64,000 bases of DNA from Eubacteriaceae bacterium (GTDB lineage: Bacteria > Bacillota > Clostridia > Lachnospirales > Lachnospiraceae): NCBI GenBank assembly GCA_902362875.1, contig CABIYF010000010.1, positions 38,547-102,546 of the forward strand, read 5' to 3'. This document shows, in pieces, positions 55,875 to 63,923 of the stretch (its first letter is position 1; each line of letters begins with the position of its first letter). Position numbers and translations under genes: made by a program. A model generated the notes under the pieces. The model worked only from the letters and a program-made list of their open reading frames with translations, was not told the DNA's origin and ran no database searches.

Positions 55875-56618
55875 TTATTTTGTTACATATTTTTCTTTTA
55901 ATTCAGCAATCTTGTTTCCATAGACATCGTTGCGTTTCTGCTGAAGGATAATGTTCTTAATTGTATCTGCAACATCTTCATAAACAGAAGTTTCTGCATC
56001 TTTCTTATCTTCAACTTTGATCAGGTGATATCCAAACTGAGTCTTAACAGGTCCTACAACGTGACCAATCTCTGCAGCAAAAGCAGCATCTTCAAATTCT
56101 TTTACCATCTGTCCTCTTCCGAAAGCACCAAGGTCTCCTCCCTGCTGGTTAGATGGACATGTTGAGAATTCTTTTGCAGCATCTTCAAATGTAACTTCTT
56201 CAGCAATGATCTTCTCAAGAATTTCCTGACATTTGTCTTCATCATCTACAAGAATATGTTTTGCATGAACTGTTTCACCAGCCATGAACTGATCTTCATT
56301 TGCTTTATAATATTCTTTTGCTTCTTCCTCAGTAACAGCGATGTCTTTCATAGCTTCTCCAAGAGCCATCTGTGCAAGGATTTCTCTTTTTGCTTTTTCT
56401 AAGTTATCTGCGAAAGCATCTGTTTCTTCAAGTTTTAATTCTTCTCCTAATTTAGCAAAAAGATGAACAGTGATAATCTGTTCTAAACACTGATTTCTAA
56501 AGTGTTCATTAGAAGCATAAGCCTGCTGTTCTTTTGGCAGGGCAGCGATCAGTGCATCGACATCTTTCTGTGTGATTTCTTCTCCGGCAACAACTGCCAG
56601 TACATTCTGGTTATCCAT
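55875..56618 (-). CDS. Parvulin-type peptidyl-prolyl isomerase (PrsA/SurA-like, cytosolic form)
   Basis: This 247-aa protein has a helical chaperone N-terminal domain and a parvulin domain (about 125-235) with HAKHILVDDEDKCQEILE and GGDLGAFGRGQMVKEFEDA, and the GYHLIKVEDK end. It lacks a signal peptide or lipobox, unlike extracellular PrsA, so it probably acts in the cytosol. I chose the ATG at 56618 with GGAG upstream. The frame extends to 56837 but the extra 73 residues look non-coding. An extended -10 (TGGTATAAT) lies 40 bases upstream. Confidence 0.9.
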   Translation of the reverse strand: MDNQNVLAVVAGEEITQKDVDALIAALPKEQQAYASNEHFRNQCLEQIITVHLFAKLGEELKLEETDAFADNLEKAKREILAQMALGEAMKDIAVTEEEAKEYYKANEDQFMAGETVHAKHILVDDEDKCQEILEKIIAEEVTFEDAAKEFSTCPSNQQGGDLGAFGRGQMVKEFEDAAFAAEIGHVVGPVKTQFGYHLIKVEDKKDAETSVYEDVADTIKNIILQQKRNDVYGNKIAELKEKYVTK

Positions 56619-56751
56619 AGTAATTTCTCCTTTAATCTTACTTGTGATTGAGGGCTTATTATACCATAAATCATAAGTATTTGGTAGATTTAAGTTTAAA
56701 AATAAGATATAATGAAAGAACAAATTATAAAAAGGAACCGGTACGCAGCTT

Positions 56752-58059
56752 ATGGAGCAAATTATTAAGTATGAATTAATTATTAACAAAGCACTGCGAT
56801 CTGCATTGGAATATGACAAACCAGACGAGCAGATCAACGAATTTATCCGATTCTTCGGACAACATATCGGATCAGACCGATTCTATATTTTTGAAGATGA
56901 TATCAAAAACCATGCAACCGATAACACATATGAATGGTGTGCGAATGACGTGACACCGCAGATTAATGAATTGCAGCAGGTTGATATGGATATTATCGAA
57001 TGGTGGTATCAGTCTTTTGATAAAGGCGAGAATATCATGATCACAGATATCGAAAGTATTAAAGAGATTCATCCTTTATCTTATGATATCCTTAAGATGC
57101 AGAATGTAGTGAATCTTGCAGTCAGTCCATTACGTTACAAGGACCAGATCAGAGGATTCTTTGGTGTTGATAACCCTCCAATGGGTGATTTTAAGCGATT
57201 GTCAGAATTTCTTGATATGATCGGAACTTTACTTATTTCATTATTAAAATTAAGGAATTCTTTTCATAAGGCAAATGAATCTGCCAGATTAAGCAGTTAT
57301 TCTGCTCTGGCGCAGATTTATTTAACAATGTATTTGGTAGATATCAAGGACGGAACTTACTATACGATCAAACGATCCGAACATATTGATAAAAGTGGCA
57401 ATATCTATCTTCTGGATAACTTTCCCAAACAGATCGCAACGGTTATGAAGAATCTGTGCGAAGAGAAGTTTTTAAAAGATGTTTTATCATTTATAGATAC
57501 GGATACTCTGGAAGAGAGACTTGGAGAGAAAAACACCATTGAGGATGAATTTATCGGAAAGGTTTCCGGCTGGTGCAGACAGCGTTTTATTAAGGTCGAT
57601 CATGATGCTGATGGAAATTTACATCATGTACTATACTGTATTGAAGGAATTGATGCTGAGAAGCAAAGAGAAAGCAAACTTCGGTACCTGTCTGAAACAG
57701 ATCGTATGACTGGTTTATATAACCGTGGATGTGGTGAACGTAAGATCATTAAAGCCATAAAGAACAATTCGAAAGGATTTTTATGTCTGATCGACTGTGA
57801 CAAATTTAAGAAAATCAATGATACTTATGGACATGCTGTCGGTGACCAGGTAATCATTGCCGTTGCGCAGGCGTTAAAGAAATCCTGCCGTGAACATGAT
57901 ATTGTTTTAAGACTTGGCGGTGCATTTTCAGACGGCGATGAAGCATTAACCTTCGATCAGTTATATCGTTATGCTGATTCTGCCATGTATCACAGCAAAA
58001 AAGTTTTTGGCTATCATGCCACTATTTACGAAAAAGATATAGACCCGGAGGCAAAATAA
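56752..58059 (+). CDS. GAF-GGDEF-type protein with deleted active-site segment
   Basis: This 435-aa protein has an N-terminal GAF-like sensor region (about 1-170), a middle region, and a C-terminal GGDEF-family domain from about residue 318 (LSETDRMTGLYNRGCGERKI). The domain carries DCDKFKKINDTYGHAVGDQ as usual. Right where RLGGDEF should come, the sequence reads RLGGAFSDGDEAL (387 on) and continues with the normal end of the domain (YRYADSAMYHSKK). About 50 residues, including the DEF of the active site and the following helix, are missing. The protein is therefore probably not an active diguanylate cyclase. The ATG has only a distant AAAGGA. It may be a pseudo-enzyme or sensor. Confidence 0.85.
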   Translation: MEQIIKYELIINKALRSALEYDKPDEQINEFIRFFGQHIGSDRFYIFEDDIKNHATDNTYEWCANDVTPQINELQQVDMDIIEWWYQSFDKGENIMITDIESIKEIHPLSYDILKMQNVVNLAVSPLRYKDQIRGFFGVDNPPMGDFKRLSEFLDMIGTLLISLLKLRNSFHKANESARLSSYSALAQIYLTMYLVDIKDGTYYTIKRSEHIDKSGNIYLLDNFPKQIATVMKNLCEEKFLKDVLSFIDTDTLEERLGEKNTIEDEFIGKVSGWCRQRFIKVDHDADGNLHHVLYCIEGIDAEKQRESKLRYLSETDRMTGLYNRGCGERKIIKAIKNNSKGFLCLIDCDKFKKINDTYGHAVGDQVIIAVAQALKKSCREHDIVLRLGGAFSDGDEALTFDQLYRYADSAMYHSKKVFGYHATIYEKDIDPEAK

Positions 58060-58060
58060 G

Positions 58061-58882
58061 ATGTCAATCATACCGATCACAGATTTTAACGACCCACAAT
58101 TAGATATATATGCACGACTCTCCGAGGGACAACTGCTTCATTTTTATGAGCCGAAAGAAGGTATTTTTATTGCCGAAAGTCCAAGAGTGATACAAACTGC
58201 TTTTGATGCGGGCTATGAGCCAGTCTCATTTCTTGTAGAAGATCGTCATATCAAGACACAGGCAAGATCCATTTTGGAGCAGTATCCAGAGATTCCTGCT
58301 TACACAGCCAGTTATGATGTATTAAAACAACTGACAGGTTTTGTTATGGCAAGAGGAATGCTTTGTGCCATGCACCGTAAGAAACTTCCTTCACTTCATG
58401 ATATATGCAAAGATACAAACCGCATTGCCATTATGGAAAATGTTATGAACCCAACGAATGTTGGTGCGATCTTTCGCAGTGCAGCGGCATTGAATATGGA
58501 TGCCGTACTGCTTACCAAAGGATGTTCTGATCCGTTATACCGAAGATCTGTCCGTGTAAGTATGGGAACTGTCTTTCAGATTCCGTGGACTTTTATTGAC
58601 CAGAGTGTTTCATGGCCTCAGGATGGTATCAGGCAGTTAAGGGAGCTTGGATATAAAACCGTTGCAATGGCGCTTACGGATCGATCAGTAAGGATTGATG
58701 ATGAAAGACTGGCAGCAGAAGATAAACTTGCCGTGATTCTTGGAACAGAAGGCGACGGATTAAACGATGCGACCATCTCCATGTGTGATTACACTGCCAA
58801 AATCCCGATGGCACACGGTGTAGATTCTCTGAATGTCGCTGCTGCAAGTGCGGTTGCTTTCTGGCAGCTTTCAAAAAAATAA
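58061..58882 (+). CDS. TrmH/SpoU-family RNA 2'-O-methyltransferase
   Basis: This 273-aa SPOUT methyltransferase has a short N-terminal substrate-binding region and the three family motifs: NPTNVGAIFRSAAAL (about 130-144), VILGTEGDGL and IPMAHGVDSLNVAAASAVAF near the C-terminus. It methylates tRNA or rRNA ribose; the target is unknown. The ATG has CCGGAGG 9 bases upstream. It follows the GGDEF gene by one base. Confidence 0.92.
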   Translation: MSIIPITDFNDPQLDIYARLSEGQLLHFYEPKEGIFIAESPRVIQTAFDAGYEPVSFLVEDRHIKTQARSILEQYPEIPAYTASYDVLKQLTGFVMARGMLCAMHRKKLPSLHDICKDTNRIAIMENVMNPTNVGAIFRSAAALNMDAVLLTKGCSDPLYRRSVRVSMGTVFQIPWTFIDQSVSWPQDGIRQLRELGYKTVAMALTDRSVRIDDERLAAEDKLAVILGTEGDGLNDATISMCDYTAKIPMAHGVDSLNVAAASAVAFWQLSKK

Positions 58883-58917
58883 GCCAGTTTTATGACAGGA
58901 AGGAAATGTAAAAGAAC

Positions 58918-59814
58918 ATGAATTCAAATTTTGAACATTATCGAATCTTTTATTATGTCGCCAAATACGGTAATCTCACAAAAGCAGCATCGGTACTGCA
59001 CACCAGCCAGCCATCCGTAACAAGAACAATTCACAATCTTGAGAAAAATCTTGGCTGCCGCTTATTTGAGAGAAGCAAAACTGGAATGAAGCTTACTCCA
59101 GAGGGCGAAGTATTCTATGAATATATTGCCGCTGGATGTTCTCAGTTTTTTAAGGCAGAGAGTAATTTAAGTGATATGTTAAGTCTTGATAATGGAACGA
59201 TCTATATCAGTGCAACAGAAACAGCTTTACATTGTTATTTATTTCAGGCAATGGAATCTTTTAACGCCAGATATCCCAACGTCCATTTTAAGATTTTAAA
59301 TAACAGTACAAAGAAATCGATTCACATCGTCAAAGAAGGCAATGTTGATTTTGCGGTTGTATCTGCACCGTTTCAGATAGAAAAGCCATTGAAGAAGATA
59401 ACACTAAGAAAGTATCATGATATTTTGATCAGTGGAAAGCGCTATCGTGAATTAAAAGGAAAACAATTATCGATCAGACAGCTTTCCAAGTATCCATGGA
59501 TCAGCCTGACATCTGAAGCGATCACAAGAAAATTCTTAAACCAATATTTTGAAAAGAATGGTCTAAAGTTTGAGCCAGATATTGAGCTTGCCACAACGGA
59601 TATGATTCTCCCGGCAGTCCGGCATAATCTTGGAATCGGATTTATCCCGCCAGAATTTGCCACAGATGATCTTGATTCTGAAGAGATTTTTGAGATTCAT
59701 GTGCAGGAGACATTTCCAGAACGCAATATTACGCTGATTTATGATACAGAATATCCGCAAAGCATTGCCGCAAAGGAATTTCTCAAATTTTTAAATGACA
59801 CGACAACTTTATAA
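58918..59814 (+). CDS. LysR-family transcriptional regulator
   Basis: This 298-aa protein has a helix-turn-helix (LTKAASVLHTSQPSVTRTIH, about 20-39) and a full substrate-binding domain. It follows the methyltransferase gene by 35 bases and may be in the same transcript, which ends at a strong terminator. The regulated genes and ligand are unknown. Confidence 0.93.
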   Translation: MNSNFEHYRIFYYVAKYGNLTKAASVLHTSQPSVTRTIHNLEKNLGCRLFERSKTGMKLTPEGEVFYEYIAAGCSQFFKAESNLSDMLSLDNGTIYISATETALHCYLFQAMESFNARYPNVHFKILNNSTKKSIHIVKEGNVDFAVVSAPFQIEKPLKKITLRKYHDILISGKRYRELKGKQLSIRQLSKYPWISLTSEAITRKFLNQYFEKNGLKFEPDIELATTDMILPAVRHNLGIGFIPPEFATDDLDSEEIFEIHVQETFPERNITLIYDTEYPQSIAAKEFLKFLNDTTTL

Positions 59815-59817
59815 CAT

Positions 59818-59860
59818 AAAAAAACTCCAAGGACGGAATACCCATCTTTGGAGTTTTTTT
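59818..59860 (+). terminator. Intrinsic terminator after the second LysR gene
   Basis: Stem AAAACTCCAA with TTTGGAGTTTT (about 10-11 bp) followed by Ts. Confidence 0.85.
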
Positions 59861-59871
59861 AGAACAATATA

Positions 59872-59910
59872 TAAAAGTGTAAACTAGTTACCTTGTTTAT
59901 GACACTTTTA
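59872..59910. repeat. Inverted repeat in the LysR-LCP intergenic region
   Basis: TAAAAGTGTAAAC (59872-59884) is matched by GTTTATGACACTTTTA (59895-59910) with a three-base bulge. It has no T-run and could be a protein-binding site. The gap 59861-60083 otherwise contains only A/T-rich sequence and a promoter. Confidence 0.45.
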
Positions 59911-60023
59911 TCATAACATGACCTGAATTGTGCGTAAAATACATTTTTTACATCATATTCATAACAAATTGATATGGATAATCAAAAGTTTTTCTTAAGA
60001 AGTAAAAAATAAACTTTAATCAT

Positions 60024-60051
60024 TTGATATTATAAAAATATATGATAAAAT
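60024..60051 (+). promoter_or_regulatory. Promoter of the LCP gene
   Basis: TTGATA (60024-60029), 16-base spacer, TAAAAT (60046-60051), 33 bases before the start. Confidence 0.6.
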
Positions 60052-60083
60052 ACGGAGAGAGAAAATAAGGAGGGAATTTTATA

Positions 60084-61199
60084 ATGTTTTCGAAAAAGTT
60101 TACAGCGCTCATAAGCGTTTTTCTGATCATTGCGATCGCAGTTGGCGGAATGCTTGGTTATTATGATGCCAGATTAGAAGCTGCCGTCACTCCAAAAAAG
60201 CAGTCAATGGATAAGGTTAAGATCAAAAATAAAGAAGATCTGACATTTGATAAAGACGTTGTTAATATTTTAATGGTTGGTTCTGATAATGGTGCACAAG
60301 GATCAGAAGAAGGCGACCATGGACGATCTGACAGTATGATGGTTGCAACCATCAATTTTAAGACTAAAGAATTAAAATTAACATCATTCCTTCGTGATAT
60401 GTATGTTGAGATTCCAGGACATGGAAGAAACAAATTAAATGCAGCTTATGCGTTTGGCGGGGAGGCACTTCTTTATCAGACACTTGCACAGAACTTTAAT
60501 ATTAAGATTGATAAATTCTGTGTTGTGGACCTTTCTGCATTTGAGAAAGTTATTAACCGAATCGGTGGTATCGAAATGACTCTTGAGAAAAGAGAAGCTG
60601 AGTACCTTAACACAACAAACTATATTTCCAAGAAGAAATATCGTAATGTAAAACCAGGAAAACAGACATTAAACGGATGTCAGGCATTAGGATACGCAAG
60701 AGTGCGTCACGTATACTCTAAGAAATATGGTGATGAAGAATTTGGAAGAACCGGAAGACAGCGTGCCGTTATGCAGGCAACTTTCCAGAAGATGTTAAAG
60801 CACAACCCGGCTGACCTTGTAAATATCGCCATTGATGCATTAGGTGATGTATCTACCGATATGGATTCTACCTATATTAAGAAACTGATCCTTTCCGTAG
60901 CCACAATGGGAACTACAGAGATCGATCAGCTTCGTGTTCCAATCGAGAATACATATAAGACAGCGGTTGTTGGACACTATCCTCCTTGCGGTTTTGTATT
61001 CTTTGTAAACTTCAAAGCCAATCAGGAAGCATTAAAATACTTTATGTTTAACAAAGGAAAGCGCCAGGACTTCGCACAGAATTATGGCGGGGCAGATGCT
61101 GCAGAAACCTGTGGTTACCCATCAAAATACGACTATAACCGTTCCAAAGGTGATTCTGGAAATATTTTTAACAGCTCCAACACAACAGAGGGAGAATAA
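60084..61199 (+). CDS. LytR-CpsA-Psr (LCP) family cell-wall glycopolymer ligase
   Basis: This 371-aa membrane-anchored protein has one N-terminal helix (about 8-27) and an extracellular LCP domain. Visible family blocks are VNILMVGSDN, DHGRSDSMMVATINFKTKEL and TSFLRDMYVEIPGHGRNKLN, the last two holding the lipid-phosphate-binding Arg and Asp residues. GYARVRHVYSKK near residue 205 is also typical. It transfers teichoic-acid or capsule-type polymers to peptidoglycan. The tail after about 340 is Ser/Asn-rich. The ATG follows AAGGAGGG. Confidence 0.93.
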   Translation: MFSKKFTALISVFLIIAIAVGGMLGYYDARLEAAVTPKKQSMDKVKIKNKEDLTFDKDVVNILMVGSDNGAQGSEEGDHGRSDSMMVATINFKTKELKLTSFLRDMYVEIPGHGRNKLNAAYAFGGEALLYQTLAQNFNIKIDKFCVVDLSAFEKVINRIGGIEMTLEKREAEYLNTTNYISKKKYRNVKPGKQTLNGCQALGYARVRHVYSKKYGDEEFGRTGRQRAVMQATFQKMLKHNPADLVNIAIDALGDVSTDMDSTYIKKLILSVATMGTTEIDQLRVPIENTYKTAVVGHYPPCGFVFFVNFKANQEALKYFMFNKGKRQDFAQNYGGADAAETCGYPSKYDYNRSKGDSGNIFNSSNTTEGE

Positions 61200-61258
61200 G
61201 TAGTAGAAACTAACTAGCTTATTGAGAATTTTTTTCAATAAATTGATCCAAATTAGCC

Positions 61259-61288
61259 TTGAGTAACCCGCATTCAATGTTTTATAAT
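61259..61288 (+). promoter_or_regulatory. Promoter of the DUF6110-ATPase operon
   Basis: TTGAGT (61259-61264), 18-base spacer, TATAAT (61283-61288), leaving an approximately 85-base leader. Confidence 0.55.
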
Positions 61289-61299
61289 GAACAAAGTTA

Positions 61300-61331
61300 C
61301 CGAGAGAGAGACATTATGAACTCCTTTTCGG
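61300..61331 (+). promoter_or_regulatory. Leader hairpin of the DUF6110-ATPase operon
   Basis: An 11-bp stem (CCGAGAGAGAG with CTCCTTTTCGG, one mismatch and three G-T pairs) with a 10-base loop sits near the transcript 5' end. The loop-side frame MNSFSDTR (ATG at 61316) might be a leader peptide. The regulatory role is speculative. Confidence 0.4.
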
Positions 61332-61380
61332 ATACAAGATGAATTAATAAATTATTTACATATTACAGGAGGACAAAAAC

Positions 61381-61716
61381 ATGGATTTAACAAAAGTTTT
61401 ATCAGTAGTAAAGAGTAAAAAGACAGGATTTTTCGCAGCAGGAGTTTTATTTGGAACAGCAGGTATCAAAGCTTTATCAAGCAAAGATGCTAAAAAATTA
61501 TATACAAATGCAACTGCAGCCGTTCTTCGTGCAAAAGAATGTGTTATGGATACAGTAACAACTGTTCAGGAAAACGCTGAAGACATTTACGAAGAAGCAA
61601 AACAGATCAATGAAGAAAGAGCTGCTGAAGATGCAGAAATGGAAGCTTTCGCTGAGGCTGATGTTGAAGAAACTGAAGAAGTTTCTGAAGATGCTTTTAA
61701 AGAAGTAGAAGAATAA
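61381..61716 (+). CDS. DUF6110 family protein, accessory to the downstream P-type ATPase
   Basis: This 111-aa protein has one hydrophobic segment near the N-terminus (about 16-30, FFAAGVLFGTAGIKAL), a helical middle with one Cys (RAKECVMDTV) and a very acidic C-terminal half. The pattern fits DUF6110 proteins that occur beside heavy-metal-type P-type ATPases in clostridia, as here. The acidic tail could bind metal ions. The ATG follows AGGAGG. A terminator hairpin separates it from the ATPase gene. Confidence 0.75.
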   Translation: MDLTKVLSVVKSKKTGFFAAGVLFGTAGIKALSSKDAKKLYTNATAAVLRAKECVMDTVTTVQENAEDIYEEAKQINEERAAEDAEMEAFAEADVEETEEVSEDAFKEVEE

Positions 61717-61738
61717 GAAAAAATATACATGGTAAAGT

Positions 61739-61770
61739 AACACCTGCAGTCATTTCTCTGCAGGTGTTTT
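61739..61770 (+). terminator. Intrinsic terminator between the DUF6110 and ATPase genes
   Basis: Perfect 11-bp stem (AACACCTGCAG with CTGCAGGTGTT), 8-base loop, then a four-T run. Partial read-through would make the small protein more abundant than the ATPase. Confidence 0.8.
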
Positions 61771-61789
61771 CAAAGAAAAAGGAGTTTAT

Positions 61790-63880
61790 ATGAAATTTAC
61801 GATCAAACATGAGATCCGTGGCAGAATTCGTATTCATAACTGCCAGAGAACGATGAGTGCTGATCAGGCAGATGAACTTCAATATTATCTGACAACAAAA
61901 GATTTTGTCACATCTGTCAAAATCTATGACCGCACAAATGATATCGTGATCTGTTATGATACAGACCGTGAAGAAATTCTTAATACACTGAAAGCATTTT
62001 ATCACGGAATCATCACTGTTCCAGACAATTATCAGGAAAGTCAGAGCAGACAGTTAAACCAGTCTTATTGGGATAAGATCACAAGTAATGTATTATTCCA
62101 TTATGGAAGTAAATTATTTTTCCCATATCCTTTAAGAGCTGGTATCACAGCTGTCAAATCTGTAAAATACATATATGAAGGAATTCATACACTTGCACAA
62201 GGTAAGATTGAAGTTCCAGTGCTTGACGGTACAGCAATTGGTGTATCTATGTTAAGAAGAGATATTAACACAGCATCTTCTATCATGTTCTTACTCGGAA
62301 TCGGAGAGATTCTTGAAGAGTGGACACATAAGAAATCCGTCGATGATCTTGCCAAGAGCATGTCATTAAATGTAGGTAAAGTATGGAAAGTCGATGGAGA
62401 TCATGAAGTTTTAGTATCATCTAACGAGATCAAAGTTGATGATATTGTTCAGGTACAGATGGGAAATATGATTCCATTTGATGGTGTTGTAATTGAAGGA
62501 GAAGCGATGGTCAATCAGGCATCCTTAACTGGAGAATCTGTTCCTGTCCGCAAAACGATCGAAGGATATGTTTATGCAGGAACTGTTCTTGAAGAAGGAA
62601 GCTTAAAAGTACAGGTCAAAGAAGCAAACGGATCTGGAAAATTCGACAAGATCGTTACGATGATCGAAGAATCAGAGAAATTAAAATCATCTTTAGAAAG
62701 CAAGGCAGAGCATCTTGCAGACCGTCTGGTTCCTTATACACTGGCAGGAACTGCTCTTACATATCTGTTTACAAGAAATGTAACAAAAGCATTATCTGTG
62801 CTGATGGTTGATTTCTCATGCGCATTAAAACTTGCAATGCCTATTTCTGTTTTATCTGCGATCAAAGAAGCAAATGACCATAATATCGTTGTCAAAGGCG
62901 GGAAATACTTAGAAGCAATGGCTGAAGCACAGACGATCGTGTTCGATAAGACAGGTACATTAACAAAAGCAGAACCAACGGTTCTTGACATTGTTTCCTT
63001 TAACGGAATGAAGTGTCAGGAATTATTAAGAATTGCTGCATGTTTAGAAGAACATTTCCCTCATTCTATGGCGAAAGCAGTCGTTCAGGCAGCGAAAGAC
63101 CGTGATCTTGTACATGAAGAACTGCATTCAAAAGTGGAATATATCGTAGCTCACGGAATTTCTTCCATGATTGAAGATAAGAAAGTTGTCATCGGAAGTT
63201 ATCATTTTGTATTTGAAGATGAACAGTGTACGATTCCTGAAGGTAAAGAAGAATTATTTAAAAAACTTCCAGAAGAATGTTCTCACTTATACATGGCAAT
63301 CGAACATGAGCTTGCAGGTGTGATCTGTATTGAAGACCCACTGCGTGAAGAAGCAAAAGATGTCATTAAAGCATTAAAAGAAGCTGGAATCGACAAAGTC
63401 GTTATGATGACTGGAGACAGCGAACGAACAGCAAGAGTCATTGCTGAAAAAGTCGGTGTTGACGAATACCATGCTGAAGTACTTCCAGAAGAAAAAGCTG
63501 CATTTGTTGAGGCAGAAAAAGCTGCTGGAAGAAAAGTTATCATGATCGGTGACGGAATCAACGATTCTCCAGCCTTATCCGCTGCAAATGTTGGTGTTGC
63601 GATCAGTGATGGAGCTGAAATTGCAAGAGAAATCGCTGATGTAACGATCGAAGCTGATCATTTACATGGATTAGTCGCATTAAAACATATCAGTAACCGC
63701 TTAATGCATCGTATTCATAACAACTATCGCTTTATTGTTGGATTTAACGCAGGACTGATTGGTGCTGGTGTTTTAGGAGTATTACAGCCAACAACATCTG
63801 CATTGTTACATAATACTTCAACCCTTTGTATTGGGCTTAGAAGTATGAAAAATCTGCTTCCTGAGGAAGAAACAAAATAA
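61790..63880 (+). CDS. P1B-type (heavy-metal-type) P-type ATPase with non-canonical metal motif
   Basis: This 696-aa cation pump has an N-terminal HMA-like domain lacking the CxxC metal motif (about 1-70) and actuator motif TGES (247-250). The transmembrane motif reads DFSCAL (341-346) instead of CPC, SPC or TPC. The phosphorylation site is DKTGT (386-390), and the hinge is GDGINDSP (about 587-594). The HP site is also altered (HFPHSMAK). It probably exports or imports a transition metal, but the altered motif means Cu or Zn cannot be assumed. The ATG follows AAAGGAG. Confidence 0.9.
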   Translation: MKFTIKHEIRGRIRIHNCQRTMSADQADELQYYLTTKDFVTSVKIYDRTNDIVICYDTDREEILNTLKAFYHGIITVPDNYQESQSRQLNQSYWDKITSNVLFHYGSKLFFPYPLRAGITAVKSVKYIYEGIHTLAQGKIEVPVLDGTAIGVSMLRRDINTASSIMFLLGIGEILEEWTHKKSVDDLAKSMSLNVGKVWKVDGDHEVLVSSNEIKVDDIVQVQMGNMIPFDGVVIEGEAMVNQASLTGESVPVRKTIEGYVYAGTVLEEGSLKVQVKEANGSGKFDKIVTMIEESEKLKSSLESKAEHLADRLVPYTLAGTALTYLFTRNVTKALSVLMVDFSCALKLAMPISVLSAIKEANDHNIVVKGGKYLEAMAEAQTIVFDKTGTLTKAEPTVLDIVSFNGMKCQELLRIAACLEEHFPHSMAKAVVQAAKDRDLVHEELHSKVEYIVAHGISSMIEDKKVVIGSYHFVFEDEQCTIPEGKEELFKKLPEECSHLYMAIEHELAGVICIEDPLREEAKDVIKALKEAGIDKVVMMTGDSERTARVIAEKVGVDEYHAEVLPEEKAAFVEAEKAAGRKVIMIGDGINDSPALSAANVGVAISDGAEIAREIADVTIEADHLHGLVALKHISNRLMHRIHNNYRFIVGFNAGLIGAGVLGVLQPTTSALLHNTSTLCIGLRSMKNLLPEEETK

Positions 63881-63923
63881 TATATTTTATAGTAAAAAAG
63901 CATTCAGTTTCTGTATACTGATA

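Noticed and set aside
55622..56837. Longer N-terminus for the parvulin foldase (start at 56837)
   Set aside because: The extra 73 residues are low-complexity and overlap the divergent gene and its promoter. The ATG at 56618 has a good site and a promoter 40 bases upstream.
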